DNA of 64,000 nucleotides from Chelatococcus reniformis (GTDB lineage Bacteria; Pseudomonadota; Alphaproteobacteria; Rhizobiales; Beijerinckiaceae): positions 248,001-312,000 of the forward strand of contig NZ_BMGG01000001.1 in NCBI RefSeq assembly GCF_014640075.1. The letters run 5' to 3'. Made by a program: the position numbers and the translations under genes. The notes below the pieces were generated by a model, which was not told where the DNA came from, did not search any database, and was given only the letters and a program-made list of their open reading frames with translations. This document shows positions 11,753 through 21,148 of the stretch, in pieces. How positions within the stretch are numbered: position 1 is the stretch's first letter; each line of letters starts with the position of its first letter.

Positions 11753-14700
11753 ATGGACAGCAGCGCAGACGATCCTCCGGCCCCGTATCGGGAGCTGATG
11801 GGCGCCCCGGTGCCGCCGTCGCCGTTGCGTGCGGCCATCAGCGCCGCCACGCGGCCTGCGGAAGTAGACTGCGTGCCGCCGCTGATCGCCGAGGCGACGC
11901 TGCCGTCGGATCGTGCGGCGGATGTCGCGGCCCAGGCCCGTCGCCTGATCGAGGCCTTGCGGGCCAAAGGGCAGCGCAGCCTGGTCGAGGCGCTGATTCG
12001 GGAGTACGCGCTGTCCACCCAGGAGGGCGTCGCCCTCATGTGCGTGGCGGAGGCGCTGCTGCGCATCCCCGACCGAGAGACACGCGATGCGCTGATCCGC
12101 GACAAGCTCGGCTTCGGCGACTGGCTGGCGCACGTGCACCACAGCCCGTCGCTCTTCGTCAACGCCGCGACCTGGGGGCTCGTGATCACCGGCCGGCTGG
12201 TCGCGACCCGCAGCGACGCAAGCCTGTGGAGCGCGCTGACCCGGCTCGTGGCGCGCGGCGGCGAACCGCTGATCCGGGCCGGCCTCGACATCGCCATGCG
12301 TCTTCTGGGCGAGCAGTTCGTGGCCGGCGAGACTATCGCTGAGGCGCTCGGCCACGGCCGGCGCATGGAGGCCAAGGGCTATCGCCTCTCCTACGACATG
12401 CTGGGTGAAGCGGCGATGACCGCGGCCGACGCCGCACGCTATTTCGACGCCTACGAGGAGGCCATTCACGCCATCGGCGACGACGCACATGGCCGCGGCA
12501 TCCGCGAAGGGCCGGGCATCTCGATCAAACTGTCGGCCCTGCACCCTCGCTACGCCCGCGCGCAGCGGCGGCGGGTCATGACCGAGCTGGTGCCGCGCGT
12601 CGCGCGCCTCGCCGCCGTCGCCCGGCGCCATCGGATCGGCCTCAACATCGACGCGGAGGAAGCCGATCGTCTGGAGCTGTCGCTCGACGTGCTCGAGGCG
12701 CTCTGCTTCGATCCGGCGCTGGCCGGCTGGGACGGCATTGGCTTCGTCATCCAGGCTTATCAGAAGCGCTGCCCGGCCGTCGTCGACTATCTCGTCGATC
12801 TCGGCCGCCGCAGCGGCCATCGGCTGATGGTGCGCCTTGTCAAGGGCGCCTATTGGGACAGCGAGATCAAGCGGGCCCAGGTCGATGGCCTGGACGGCTT
12901 CCCCGTCTTTACGCGCAAGATCTACACCGACGTCTGTTACCTGGCCTGCGCCAGGCGGCTGCTGGCGGCGCCGGACGCGGTCTTCCCGCAGTTCGCCACC
13001 CACAACGCCCAGACCGTCGCGGCGGTGCTGGCGATGGCCGGGGGAGCGGGCGCCGACTACGAATTCCAATGCCTGCATGGCATGGGCGAGCCGCTCTACG
13101 ACGAGATCGTCGGGCCGGCCAAGCTGGGCCGCCCCTGCCGCATCTACGCCCCCGTCGGCACCCATGAGACGCTGCTCGCCTATCTCGTGCGGCGGCTGCT
13201 GGAGAATGGTGCCAACAGCTCGTTCGTCCATCGCGTGGCCGATCCGGACGTGCCGATCGACGACCTCATCGCCGACCCTGTGGCCCAGGCCCGGGGCATC
13301 GACCCACCCGGCGCCCCCCATCCGGGCATCGCCCTGCCGCGCCAGCTGTTTCCGGACGGCCGCCGCAACTCCCGTGGCCTCGACCTCGCCAGCGACAGCG
13401 AGCTCGCCGCCCTCGCCGGTCGCCTGGCCGCCACCGCGCGCCTGCCCTTGCGCGCGGCGCCCCTGCTCGGCGACGGCGACGAAGAGGCCGGCGCAGGGCG
13501 GCCGGTGTGCAACCCGGCCGATCACCGCGACGTGGTGGGCGAGGTGAGCGATGCGACGGCCGCGACCGTCGCGCGCGCCCTGGTCGCCGCCGAGGCCGCT
13601 GCGGCCGGCTGGGCCGCCACGTCCGCGGCCGACCGCGCCGGCTGCCTGCTGCGGGCCGCCGAGCTCATGCAGGCGCGCATGCCGGAGCTGATGGGCGTCA
13701 TCGTGCGCGAGGCCGGGCGGACGCTGCCGGACAGCGTGAGCGAGGTGCGCGAGGCCGTCGATTTCCTGCGCTACTACGCGGGCCAAGCGCGCGATGGGCT
13801 GGCCGGCCCGGAACATCGGCCGCTCGGCCCGGTCGTCTGCATCAGCCCGTGGAATTTCCCGCTCGCCATTTTCACCGGCCAGCTCGCCGCAGCCCTGGCC
13901 GCCGGCAACCCGGTCATCGCCAAGCCGGCCGAGGAGACGCCGCTCGTTGCGCGCCTGGCCGTCGCCGTCCTGCGCGAGGCCGGCGTGCCCGCCGGGGCGC
14001 TGCAGCTCCTGCCCGGGGACGGCAGCGTCGGCGCCGCCCTGGTCGCCGCCCCCGGCACGCAGGGCGTCATGTTCACCGGCTCGACGGACGTGGCGCGCCG
14101 CATCAACGCCGCCCTCGCCGAGCGTCTCGGCCGGGACGGGCGACCGGTGCCGCTCATCGCCGAGACCGGAGGCCAAAACGCGATGATCGTCGATTCCTCG
14201 GCGCTGCCGGAGCAAGTCGTCGCCGATGTGCTGCTGTCCGCCTTCGCTTCGGCCGGGCAGCGCTGCTCGTCCCTGCGCGTGCTGTGTCTGCAGGAGGACG
14301 TGGCCGGTCCGGTCCTGACCATGCTGAAGGGCGCGCTGGCGGAGTTGGCCGTCGGCGATCCGCAGCACCTGTCGACGGACGTCGGACCGATCATCACGGC
14401 GGACGCGCAAGCCTCCATCCTCGAGCATGTCGCCGCGATGCGGGCCGCGGGCCGGCCGGTGCATCAGCCGCCGCTGCCCCGGGCCTGCAGGCAAGGCACG
14501 TTCGTGCCGCCGACGATCATCGAGATCGCGGGCATGGCGGAGCTGAAACGCGAAGTCTTCGGCCCGGTGCTGCACGTGCTGCGTTACCGGCGCGATGGTC
14601 TGGACGCCCTCATCGCCGCCATCAACGCCACCGGCTATGCACTCACGTTCGGCTTGCACACGCGCATCGACGAGACCATCGCCCACGTGACCGGCCGCAT

Positions 14701-15430
14701 CGCCGCCGGCAACATCTACATCAACCGCAACATCATCGGCGCCGTTGTCGGCATGCAGCCCTTCGGCGGCCACGTGTTGTCCGGGACGGGGCCGAAGGCC
14801 GGCGGTCCGCTCTACCTGTGGCGACTGCTGCGCCCAGCCGCGCCATTGCCTTCGCCGGCCCCGCTCGGAAACGTCGCCGCGAACGCGGCCCTGCACTGGG
14901 TGGCCTGGCTGCGGAGAACCGGAGCCCCGGCGGCGGCAGCGTGCGCCGGCCTGCTCGCAGCCGTTCCGCCGCTCGCGCCCGCGACGCTCGCCGGGCCGGC
15001 GGGGGAGCGCAACATCTATGGGCCCACTCGACGCGCCGGCGTGCTGTGCCGGGCCGCCTCCGCCGCCGGCCTGCACCTCCAGGTCACCGCGGCGCTGGCG
15101 ACCGGCGAACGCGCCGTGCTGGACATCCCGCCGGGCCTCGAAGCTGAACTCGCCGGACTGCCCGACGCTCTGCGGGCGCAGGTACGGCTGGCGCGGGAGC
15201 TCCCCGATGCGTCCGTCGAGGTCGCGCTCGTCGAGGCCGTGGCGGACGAGCTGACGTCGTTCAGCCAGGCGCTCGCGCGCCGCCCCGGCCCCATCGTGCC
15301 GGTCTGGCGGGCACTTCCCGACGACCTCAGCTCCGGCGCCGTACCGCTCGCCCTGCTGATGGCCGAGCGCTCGCTCAGCACCAACACGGCGGCCGCCGGC
15401 GGCAATGCCAGCCTGATGGCGCTCGCCTAG
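11753..15430 (+). CDS. putA: Bifunctional proline dehydrogenase / P5C dehydrogenase
   Basis: A 1225-residue PutA that oxidises proline to glutamate through an FAD-dependent PRODH domain and an NAD-dependent aldehyde dehydrogenase. The PRODH barrel is recognised by GPGISIKLSALHPRY and FVIQAYQKRCPAVVDYL. The ALDH catalytic residues lie in AETGGQNA (Glu) and SAGQRCSSLRV (Cys). After the ALDH there is the extra C-terminal domain of long-form PutAs. There is no ribbon-helix-helix DNA-binding domain at the N-terminus, unlike E. coli PutA, so it should be purely enzymatic. ATG 11753 is chosen over GTG 11732 because CGAGG lies at correct spacing. Antisense frames here are shadows. Confidence 0.93.
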   Translation: MDSSADDPPAPYRELMGAPVPPSPLRAAISAATRPAEVDCVPPLIAEATLPSDRAADVAAQARRLIEALRAKGQRSLVEALIREYALSTQEGVALMCVAEALLRIPDRETRDALIRDKLGFGDWLAHVHHSPSLFVNAATWGLVITGRLVATRSDASLWSALTRLVARGGEPLIRAGLDIAMRLLGEQFVAGETIAEALGHGRRMEAKGYRLSYDMLGEAAMTAADAARYFDAYEEAIHAIGDDAHGRGIREGPGISIKLSALHPRYARAQRRRVMTELVPRVARLAAVARRHRIGLNIDAEEADRLELSLDVLEALCFDPALAGWDGIGFVIQAYQKRCPAVVDYLVDLGRRSGHRLMVRLVKGAYWDSEIKRAQVDGLDGFPVFTRKIYTDVCYLACARRLLAAPDAVFPQFATHNAQTVAAVLAMAGGAGADYEFQCLHGMGEPLYDEIVGPAKLGRPCRIYAPVGTHETLLAYLVRRLLENGANSSFVHRVADPDVPIDDLIADPVAQARGIDPPGAPHPGIALPRQLFPDGRRNSRGLDLASDSELAALAGRLAATARLPLRAAPLLGDGDEEAGAGRPVCNPADHRDVVGEVSDATAATVARALVAAEAAAAGWAATSAADRAGCLLRAAELMQARMPELMGVIVREAGRTLPDSVSEVREAVDFLRYYAGQARDGLAGPEHRPLGPVVCISPWNFPLAIFTGQLAAALAAGNPVIAKPAEETPLVARLAVAVLREAGVPAGALQLLPGDGSVGAALVAAPGTQGVMFTGSTDVARRINAALAERLGRDGRPVPLIAETGGQNAMIVDSSALPEQVVADVLLSAFASAGQRCSSLRVLCLQEDVAGPVLTMLKGALAELAVGDPQHLSTDVGPIITADAQASILEHVAAMRAAGRPVHQPPLPRACRQGTFVPPTIIEIAGMAELKREVFGPVLHVLRYRRDGLDALIAAINATGYALTFGLHTRIDETIAHVTGRIAAGNIYINRNIIGAVVGMQPFGGHVLSGTGPKAGGPLYLWRLLRPAAPLPSPAPLGNVAANAALHWVAWLRRTGAPAAAACAGLLAAVPPLAPATLAGPAGERNIYGPTRRAGVLCRAASAAGLHLQVTAALATGERAVLDIPPGLEAELAGLPDALRAQVRLARELPDASVEVALVEAVADELTSFSQALARRPGPIVPVWRALPDDLSSGAVPLALLMAERSLSTNTAAAGGNASLMALA

Positions 15431-15515
15431 AGCGTTTTTGAGCGAAGTGGACGCCGGTTCGCGTAAAGAAAACGCGACAATTCAAACAGATAGAGCACAT
15501 CCGACGAGGTGGACC
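15429..15515. repeat. Intergenic repeat of the Rhizobiales type
   Basis: Directly after the putA stop the sequence reads AGAGCGTTTTTGAGCGAAG, continues through GGTTCGCGTAAAGAAAACGC and ends near ATAGAGCACATCC. This pattern resembles a dispersed intergenic element I know from Hyphomicrobiales genomes; the identification is from memory. Only one copy is seen in the window. It fills most of the gap to the next gene. Confidence 0.6.
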
Positions 15516-15576
15516 CGTCCGATCGCCAGCAAGCGCGCCCCTTTCGGGCGGTTGGAGCATTGACGAGAAGGACCTC

Positions 15577-16260
15577 TCAGCGCTCGAGCGAATCCCCCCG
15601 ATCGCCCGTCCCTCTCGCCTGCTCCAGCAGGGCGACGACCTCCTCATCCGAGGTCTGAGAGAAGTCCTCGTAGGCCAGGCCGACAGCACGAAAGGGGTCC
15701 AGCGTCGCCAGGCAGACCAGTTCGTCGCACAGCGGCGCGAGGTCAGGCAGCGCATCGGCCGGCGCCACCGGCACGGCCAGCACCAGCCGCGCCGGCCCGC
15801 CGCGGCAGATCGCCTGCAAGGCGGCCCTGACCGTCGCACCGGTGGCGATGCCGTCGTCGATGACGATGACGGTCCGCCCGCGCACCTGCGTGCCGGGCCA
15901 ACCGCCATAGCGGGTCCGGCGCCGCTCTATCTCTGCCAGCGCCCGCGCCTCCGCCGCCGCGATGTAGCCGGGCGGCGGGGCGATGGCGCGCACGAGGTCG
16001 TCGTTCAGCACCAGCACCGGCTCCGCCCCGCCGACGATGGCGCCGAGCGCCAGCTCCGGCTGGCCGGGCGCGCCGATCTTGCGGACGAGCAGGACGTCGA
16101 GTTCGGCATCGAGTGCCCGGGCCGCCTCGAAGGCAACGGGAACGCCGCCTCGCGGCAGCGCCAGCACGAGCGCCTCTCGGCCACCAAGGTGCCGCAAGGC
16201 TGCGGCGAGTTGGCGCCCCGCGTCGCGCCGGTCTCGAAATGACGGGTCGCACGCTGTCAT
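15577..16260 (-). CDS. Phosphoribosyltransferase-domain protein
   Basis: A 227-residue type I phosphoribosyltransferase fold. The PRPP-binding loop reads VIVIDDGIATGAT. The N-terminal LPRGGVPVAFEAARAL and the LVRKIGAPGQPELALGA hood region place it in the group often called phosphoribosyltransferase of unknown substrate (Mycobacterium Rv0571c-like). ATG 16260 is chosen because the 23 residues before it are poorly coding. It is divergent from the DNA ligase with about 180 bp between. The family is common next to stress or DNA-repair genes, which fits the neighbour, but no substrate can be named. Confidence 0.8.
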   Translation of the reverse strand: MTACDPSFRDRRDAGRQLAAALRHLGGREALVLALPRGGVPVAFEAARALDAELDVLLVRKIGAPGQPELALGAIVGGAEPVLVLNDDLVRAIAPPPGYIAAAEARALAEIERRRTRYGGWPGTQVRGRTVIVIDDGIATGATVRAALQAICRGGPARLVLAVPVAPADALPDLAPLCDELVCLATLDPFRAVGLAYEDFSQTSDEEVVALLEQARGTGDRGDSLER

Positions 16261-16436
16261 GGCGGCTCGGGCCTGGGGCACCGCCGGATCGGGCGGGCTC
16301 ACCCGATCGCAAAGGCGCGGTCGTTTCAAACTATAGCGCCAACCGCGCCGCCCGGCGATCGTTCCGTCAGCGTGGGGGAACCGCCGGCCGAGCGCAACGT
16401 TGGTGAAATCACCTCGATCCGACCGGAGCAGCCCGC

Positions 16437-17498
16437 TTGAGCGTCACCCGTCCCGCCACTCGCCCGCCCACGCGAACGCGCGCTGCCGCGCCCCAGGTGT
16501 TCACCCTGCCGCTCGAGACCGCGCCGATGGAGGCCCGGTCCGCCGAAGCGCTTCCTGAAGACGATGGGCCATGGCAATTCGAGCCCAAGTGGGACGGCTT
16601 CCGCTGCGTTGCCTTCAAGGCGGGGCGCGCCGTCGAGCTGCGCGCCAAGTCCGGCAAGCCCCTCGGCCGGTACTTTCCGGAGATCGTGACCGCCCTGCAG
16701 CATCTCCCGGCCGAGCGCTTCGTCGTCGACGGCGAATTGGTCATTCGGCTCGACGGCAAGCCCTCCTTCGAGGCCTTGCAGATGCGGCTGCATCCGGCGG
16801 CGAGCCGCATCGGCAAGCTCGCGGCAACGACGCCGGCGGAGTTGATCCTGTTCGACGTGCTGGTCACCCCAGACGGCCACGACGTGACGGCGCAGCCGCT
16901 GCGCCGACGCCGTCGGCTGCTGGAGGCTTTCGTCGCGGCCGCTGGCGCCGGCCAGGTCGTCCGCCTCTCGCCGCGAACCATCGACGCAGGCGAAGCCCGG
17001 CAATGGCTCCGCGAATCCGGCGAAGCGACGGACGGCATCGTCTGCAAGCGCCTGGACGATGCCTATCGACCGGGCGAGCGCGCGATGGTGAAAGTGAAGC
17101 GGCGGCGCACCGCCGACTGCGTCGTCGGCGGCTTTCGCTACCAATCCGCCAGCCGAGAGGTCGGCTCCCTGCTGCTCGGGCTCTATGATCGCGCCGGCCT
17201 CCTCGACCACGTCGGGTTCACCGCGACGATCGGCGACCTTGAGCGCCCCAGGATCACGCGCGAACTCGAAGCGCTGCGTGCGCCGCCGGGCTTCACCGGG
17301 AGGGCACCGGGCGGCCCAAGCCGCTGGAGCACCGAGCGCAGCAGCGCCTGGGAGCCGCTCGCGCCGGAGCTTGTGGTGGAGGTGCGCTTCGGCCACGTCA
17401 CCGGCGGCCGCTTCAGGCATGGGACCAAACTCGTCCGCTGGCGGCCGGACAAGGCGCCGCGCCAGTGCACCTTCGCGCAACTAGAGCCGCCAGCTTAG
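16437..17498 (+). CDS. ligC: ATP-dependent DNA ligase, LigC type
   Basis: A 353-residue ATP-dependent ligase with the adenylation motif I EPKWDGFR (nucleophilic Lys at about 52), KSGKPLGRYFPE (motif Ia/III area), VVDGEL, GIVCKRLDDAYRPG (motif IV) and MVKVKRRRTADCVV (motif V). A C-terminal OB fold follows. It lacks the polymerase and nuclease domains of LigD and matches the small LigC group that accompanies bacterial NHEJ or base-excision repair. The start is a TTG with GGAG about 9 bp upstream. Its stop overlaps the convergent SelW-like gene by four bases. Confidence 0.88.
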   Translation: MSVTRPATRPPTRTRAAAPQVFTLPLETAPMEARSAEALPEDDGPWQFEPKWDGFRCVAFKAGRAVELRAKSGKPLGRYFPEIVTALQHLPAERFVVDGELVIRLDGKPSFEALQMRLHPAASRIGKLAATTPAELILFDVLVTPDGHDVTAQPLRRRRRLLEAFVAAAGAGQVVRLSPRTIDAGEARQWLRESGEATDGIVCKRLDDAYRPGERAMVKVKRRRTADCVVGGFRYQSASREVGSLLLGLYDRAGLLDHVGFTATIGDLERPRITRELEALRAPPGFTGRAPGGPSRWSTERSSAWEPLAPELVVEVRFGHVTGGRFRHGTKLVRWRPDKAPRQCTFAQLEPPA

Positions 17499-17788
17499 CG
17501 GTGGCGGTCGATGTGGCCCAGGTCGCGCCCCGGATCGAGGCGGTCCCGGACGCGCCGTTTCAACTCCTTGGCGTCGGGAAAGCCGCCGTCGGCCTTGCGC
17601 TCCCAAATCGTCTCGCCGTCACAGGCGATGTGGAAGACGCCGCCGGTCCCCGGCACGAGCGCCACTTCGGCCAGGTCCGGACCGAAGGTGGAGAGTAGTT
17701 CCTGCGCCATCCAGCCCGCCCGAAGCAGCCATTGGCATTGGGTGCAATAGGTGATGGCGATGCGCGGCCGGGCGGGGGCTTGCGGCAT
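17495..17788 (-). CDS. SelW/SelT/SelH-family (Rdx) protein
   Basis: A 97-residue thioredoxin-like protein of the Rdx family, with the redox motif YCTQCQW near the N-terminus. It has Cys in place of the selenocysteine of animal homologues, the normal state in bacteria. The TGGVFHIACDGETIWERK and GGFPDAKELKRRVRD segments are family-typical. The start at 17788 is chosen because it begins just before the first strand; the frame runs back to 17836. Its precise redox partner is unknown. Confidence 0.85.
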   Translation of the reverse strand: MPQAPARPRIAITYCTQCQWLLRAGWMAQELLSTFGPDLAEVALVPGTGGVFHIACDGETIWERKADGGFPDAKELKRRVRDRLDPGRDLGHIDRHR

Positions 17789-17864
17789 ATCGGCTCCTCT
17801 GCGGCGCCAAGGCGCATTCCGAGCGGGTTGGCTCATCTCTTCGAGGAACCCTCAGGGGCAGCGG

Positions 17865-18944
17865 TCAGAGCGAGAGGAACAGCTCGATCTCCGAGAGCGC
17901 CGCGCGTTCGGCACTATAGCGGTATCCGGTGGCGACGGCGTTCATGATCATGCTGCCGCGATCCGGGCCCGAAAGGCCCAGGAAGGCCTCGACCGCCTGG
18001 AGGATGTCGGCGTCGCGGCGCGTGTCGACGATGAAGCCGTTGCGCCCGTGGGACGCGAACTCGTAGGCGCCCCCATGCGCGGGCACCACCGCGAGACAGC
18101 CGCAGGACATGGCCTCCAGCGCCGTGCGGCCGAAGGCCTGGTAGTCGGACAGGTCGAGGAACAGGTCGACGCCGCGGAACAATTCGCCGACCTCATGGCG
18201 ACGCAGCACGCCGACGTGCTGGACGCCGTTGAGCGCCAGGGAGCTCGCCCTGAGGCTTTGGGCCTCGCAGCCGAACGACAGACACGAGACGTTCTCGCCC
18301 AAGGTCTCGGCCACCTGATTGAGCAGCCGCGCCGTGCGGCGCGGCGCCCGGCGCGGGGTCCAGGGCCGGATCATGCCGGCGACGATGAAGCGGTCGCGTG
18401 CACGAGCGCGCGCCGCGAGATCCGGGAAGTAGACCGTGTGGTCGATGCTCGCTTCGACCTTGCGGACCGGGACCTTGTGGTTGGCCTCCACCACCTCCTG
18501 CAGCCAGCGGGTCTTGGCAAAATGGGTCATGCCCGGGATCAGGCCATAGGAGGCGTGGGCCGCCAGCCAGTCGTCGCTGCCCTGGTCGTGGAAGAACGGC
18601 TCGTAATCCTGGATGTAGTAGGCGAATTTCGTGCGGCCCGGCCCGCCGGCGCCCGTCACGGCCGCCGCGATGGTGTGCACCGACTCGTTGGTGGTGGCCA
18701 CCACGACGCTGGGCGCCCGCTGCGCGATCAGGCTCGCCAGGTCGTGGGCGCCTCCGAACCCGACGATCTGGCCGGCGATCAGGGGCAGGTCGTCGTAGGC
18801 AGCGCGCAACCGCTCCGCGTTGACCTGGTCGACGGCGATCGCCACCGGCACGCCGAGGCGCGCCATGGCGTCCGCCTCCTGCATGACCGAGTGGGCGCCG
18901 CCGCTCTCGCCGGCCACGGGAAGGATGAACATCACCGACAACAA
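17865..18944 (-). CDS. Glycosyltransferase, GT-B fold (WsaF-like)
   Basis: A 359-residue protein with the two-lobed GT-B organisation. The first lobe starts SVMFILPVAGESGGAHSV, and the second carries the nucleotide-sugar binding region FGRTALEAMSCGCLAVVPAHGGAYEFASHG, with the conserved Glu of GT4-like enzymes in ALEAM. It resembles WsaF-type rhamnosyltransferases that act in surface polysaccharide synthesis. It is encoded downstream of a GT2 gene on the same strand with 94 bp between them, so they probably act in the same surface glycan. Donor and acceptor are not predictable. Confidence 0.8.
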   Translation of the reverse strand: MLSVMFILPVAGESGGAHSVMQEADAMARLGVPVAIAVDQVNAERLRAAYDDLPLIAGQIVGFGGAHDLASLIAQRAPSVVVATTNESVHTIAAAVTGAGGPGRTKFAYYIQDYEPFFHDQGSDDWLAAHASYGLIPGMTHFAKTRWLQEVVEANHKVPVRKVEASIDHTVYFPDLAARARARDRFIVAGMIRPWTPRRAPRRTARLLNQVAETLGENVSCLSFGCEAQSLRASSLALNGVQHVGVLRRHEVGELFRGVDLFLDLSDYQAFGRTALEAMSCGCLAVVPAHGGAYEFASHGRNGFIVDTRRDADILQAVEAFLGLSGPDRGSMIMNAVATGYRYSAERAALSEIELFLSL

Positions 18945-19038
18945 TGTACGGCTCCTCCTCGCTCGCGGTCACGAATCAATGCGGCGCCGCTCCGTTGTAG
19001 CGTCAATCGCTGGCTCACCGCAGGAGCGGCGTCCATCG

Positions 19039-20982
19039 CTACCTGTCGTTCATGCCGGCGGCGCCTTCGCTCGCCAGCAGCTCACCGAGCCGGCGCCGCA
19101 GAGCGTTCAACGGCTCGCACGCGCGCATCGTCTCCTCCAGATCGGCGATGACGATCTCGGGATATTTGGCGGCCAAGACCTGGCTCGTCCGGCCCGAGAG
19201 CTCGGCGCGTACGTCGGCGCCGAACGAGCGCGACTTCTTGTGAAAGACGTAGGCATCGTCGGCCACCCTGAGCTTCCACCCGGCGCGTCCCAGCCTGATG
19301 CAGAGATCATTTTCCTCGCCGTAGCCGGAGGGGAAACTCTCGTCGTCGAAGTGACCCACCCCGTCCAAGGCGGCCCGGCGAAAGAGGGTGCAAAAGCCGT
19401 TGAGCAGCGGAAACTCCGGATGGGCCGCCAGACTGGCCCGGGAGACGGTGCGCGCCATGTCCGCCACGGTGAGCGCGCCGGGCAGCACGTTGACCACCCA
19501 TTGCCCGTCCCGCCCCTTGGTCAATGGCACCGATTGCCACGAAGCAGCGTTGGAGACCGGCCCGACGGCGGCCACGGTTTCGTCGGCCAGCAGGACGGCC
19601 ATCATCCGCTCGAGCCAGCCGGGGGACACGACGGTGTCGCTGTTGATCAGCACGACGAAGTCGGCGACGGCCGTTTGCAGCGCCAGGTTGACGTTGCGGG
19701 TGTAACCGACGTTCTCGGCGTTGCGCAGGACGCGGATGCGCGGATCCTGGACATGCCAGGTGTCGGCGTGGTGGAGCAGGAACGGGCTCGAATGGTCGTC
19801 CGCCACGATGATCTCGATCGGCGAGCGCGCCTCGCGCAGGATCGAATCGATCAGCTCCAGGGTGTCGGCGACGGCATTGAACACCGGCACGACGATCTGC
19901 ACGAACGGAAGTCGCTGCTGCACGCCGGTGGGCGAGACAGGCGCCGCCGGGCGTGGCGGTTGGGGTGCCGCCGGCGACGGCACCGCCCGCACGCCGGCCG
20001 ACCAGATCGGCGAGAGCTTCAGCATCTGCGCCTGCTCGAAGACATTGGCGTCCTCGAAGCGTTCGGGACTGTCGGCGACGACGCGGGGCCGCAGCGGCAA
20101 GCCGAGCCACGGCAGGGCGATCACCAGTTCGCCGGCACCGACGAACTCGAAGGTCAGGGCGAAGCGGGCGCCGGGCGAATGGCGCGCCAGCACCTCCGGA
20201 TCGAGCACGACCGGCACGTCGGCGACGCGCACGCTTCGGCTTGCGGCCACATCCTGGCCGATGACCTCCACCTCGTGGCGAGCCGCGCCGTCCAGCACGG
20301 ACAGGCGGATCGCCGCGCAGCGCAGCCCCGGCTCCGCGCCGCCGAGAGGCCGCCGGAACGAGCAGGAGAACGAGCAGGCGGTCGATGCCTGGGGCCTCGC
20401 GTCGAGGGGAACGATCAGCCATACGCGGCCGCCAAGCTGGCCGGTGGCGATCTTCAGAGCGCATTCGTCATCGGCCAGGCCCATGCCTACCGGCTTGGCC
20501 AGCGAAGCGACGACCCGCGCGGGCATGCGTGCGTCGGCCTCGACGAACCAGCCTTCCGCGACCTCGGTCAGCCCCTCCGCGACCGTGACCGAGACGCTGC
20601 GCGGCCAGCGCTGAAAATCGGCATTGGGCAGCAGGTTGGCGGCCTGGGCGCGCGCGCTCGGTTCAAGGCTGCCGACTTGAACCTGCTGGGGCGAATTGCG
20701 CAGCTCCGCGCCGTTCCCGGCGGCACGCACCGAGACCAGGTAGGTCCCTTCCTCGAAGGCGTCGTCGGGCAGCTTGAACCAGAACGCACAGTTCGGATTG
20801 GCAAAGCCGGCGTCGCGCAGGTCCTGGCGGAACTGGTCGGCGGCGATCACGCCGACGATGCGCTCGTTGACCGCGAACTCCAACAGGATGGGCTGCCCCC
20901 GATCGTCGTCGTCCTGGGCCCACCCCGAGGCCCAGCCGTCCTCGCTGATCTCGTCCAGGTGGCCCCGCAATCGTCCCGCCAT
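19039..20982 (-). CDS. Glycosyltransferase family 2 with N-terminal beta-domain
   Basis: A 647-residue protein. Residues about 1-75 form a small beta-domain (GHLDEISEDGWASGWAQ, then AADQFRQDLRDAGF) that recurs at the N-termini of alphaproteobacterial polysaccharide enzymes. The middle (about 90-350) is unassigned and probably beta-rich. The C-terminal third is a GT2 domain: FVQIVVPVFNA, IEIIVADDHS, the DxD-like VLINSDTVVSPGW, and GEENDLCIRLGRAGW (acceptor-binding ED region). ATG 20982 is chosen because upstream codons look like leader sequence. It is likely a transferase for surface polysaccharide working with the next GT-B enzyme. Confidence 0.82.
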   Translation of the reverse strand: MAGRLRGHLDEISEDGWASGWAQDDDDRGQPILLEFAVNERIVGVIAADQFRQDLRDAGFANPNCAFWFKLPDDAFEEGTYLVSVRAAGNGAELRNSPQQVQVGSLEPSARAQAANLLPNADFQRWPRSVSVTVAEGLTEVAEGWFVEADARMPARVVASLAKPVGMGLADDECALKIATGQLGGRVWLIVPLDARPQASTACSFSCSFRRPLGGAEPGLRCAAIRLSVLDGAARHEVEVIGQDVAASRSVRVADVPVVLDPEVLARHSPGARFALTFEFVGAGELVIALPWLGLPLRPRVVADSPERFEDANVFEQAQMLKLSPIWSAGVRAVPSPAAPQPPRPAAPVSPTGVQQRLPFVQIVVPVFNAVADTLELIDSILREARSPIEIIVADDHSSPFLLHHADTWHVQDPRIRVLRNAENVGYTRNVNLALQTAVADFVVLINSDTVVSPGWLERMMAVLLADETVAAVGPVSNAASWQSVPLTKGRDGQWVVNVLPGALTVADMARTVSRASLAAHPEFPLLNGFCTLFRRAALDGVGHFDDESFPSGYGEENDLCIRLGRAGWKLRVADDAYVFHKKSRSFGADVRAELSGRTSQVLAAKYPEIVIADLEETMRACEPLNALRRRLGELLASEGAAGMNDR

Positions 20983-21148
20983 GCAAGCAAACCCGCGATT
21001 CGGCCTCGGCACCCGCGCCGACATCGGCCGGGACGGCGCTGGCCGGTCCGTGGTACGCGACCCGGCCGGCAGACGCCTCACGGTCTTCTAGACCATGATT
21101 TGCGCGCGCGGGCAGCGGCTTTGCGCCGGCGACACCCGCATTCGCCGC

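Noticed and set aside
11732-12100. DNA-binding domain at the PutA N-terminus
   Set aside because: The N-terminus has no ribbon-helix-helix pattern; it goes directly into the helical arm of PRODH.
11594-15076. 1160-codon minus-strand frame across putA
   Set aside because: Shadow of putA in high-GC DNA; no recognisable domain and composition typical of antisense frames.
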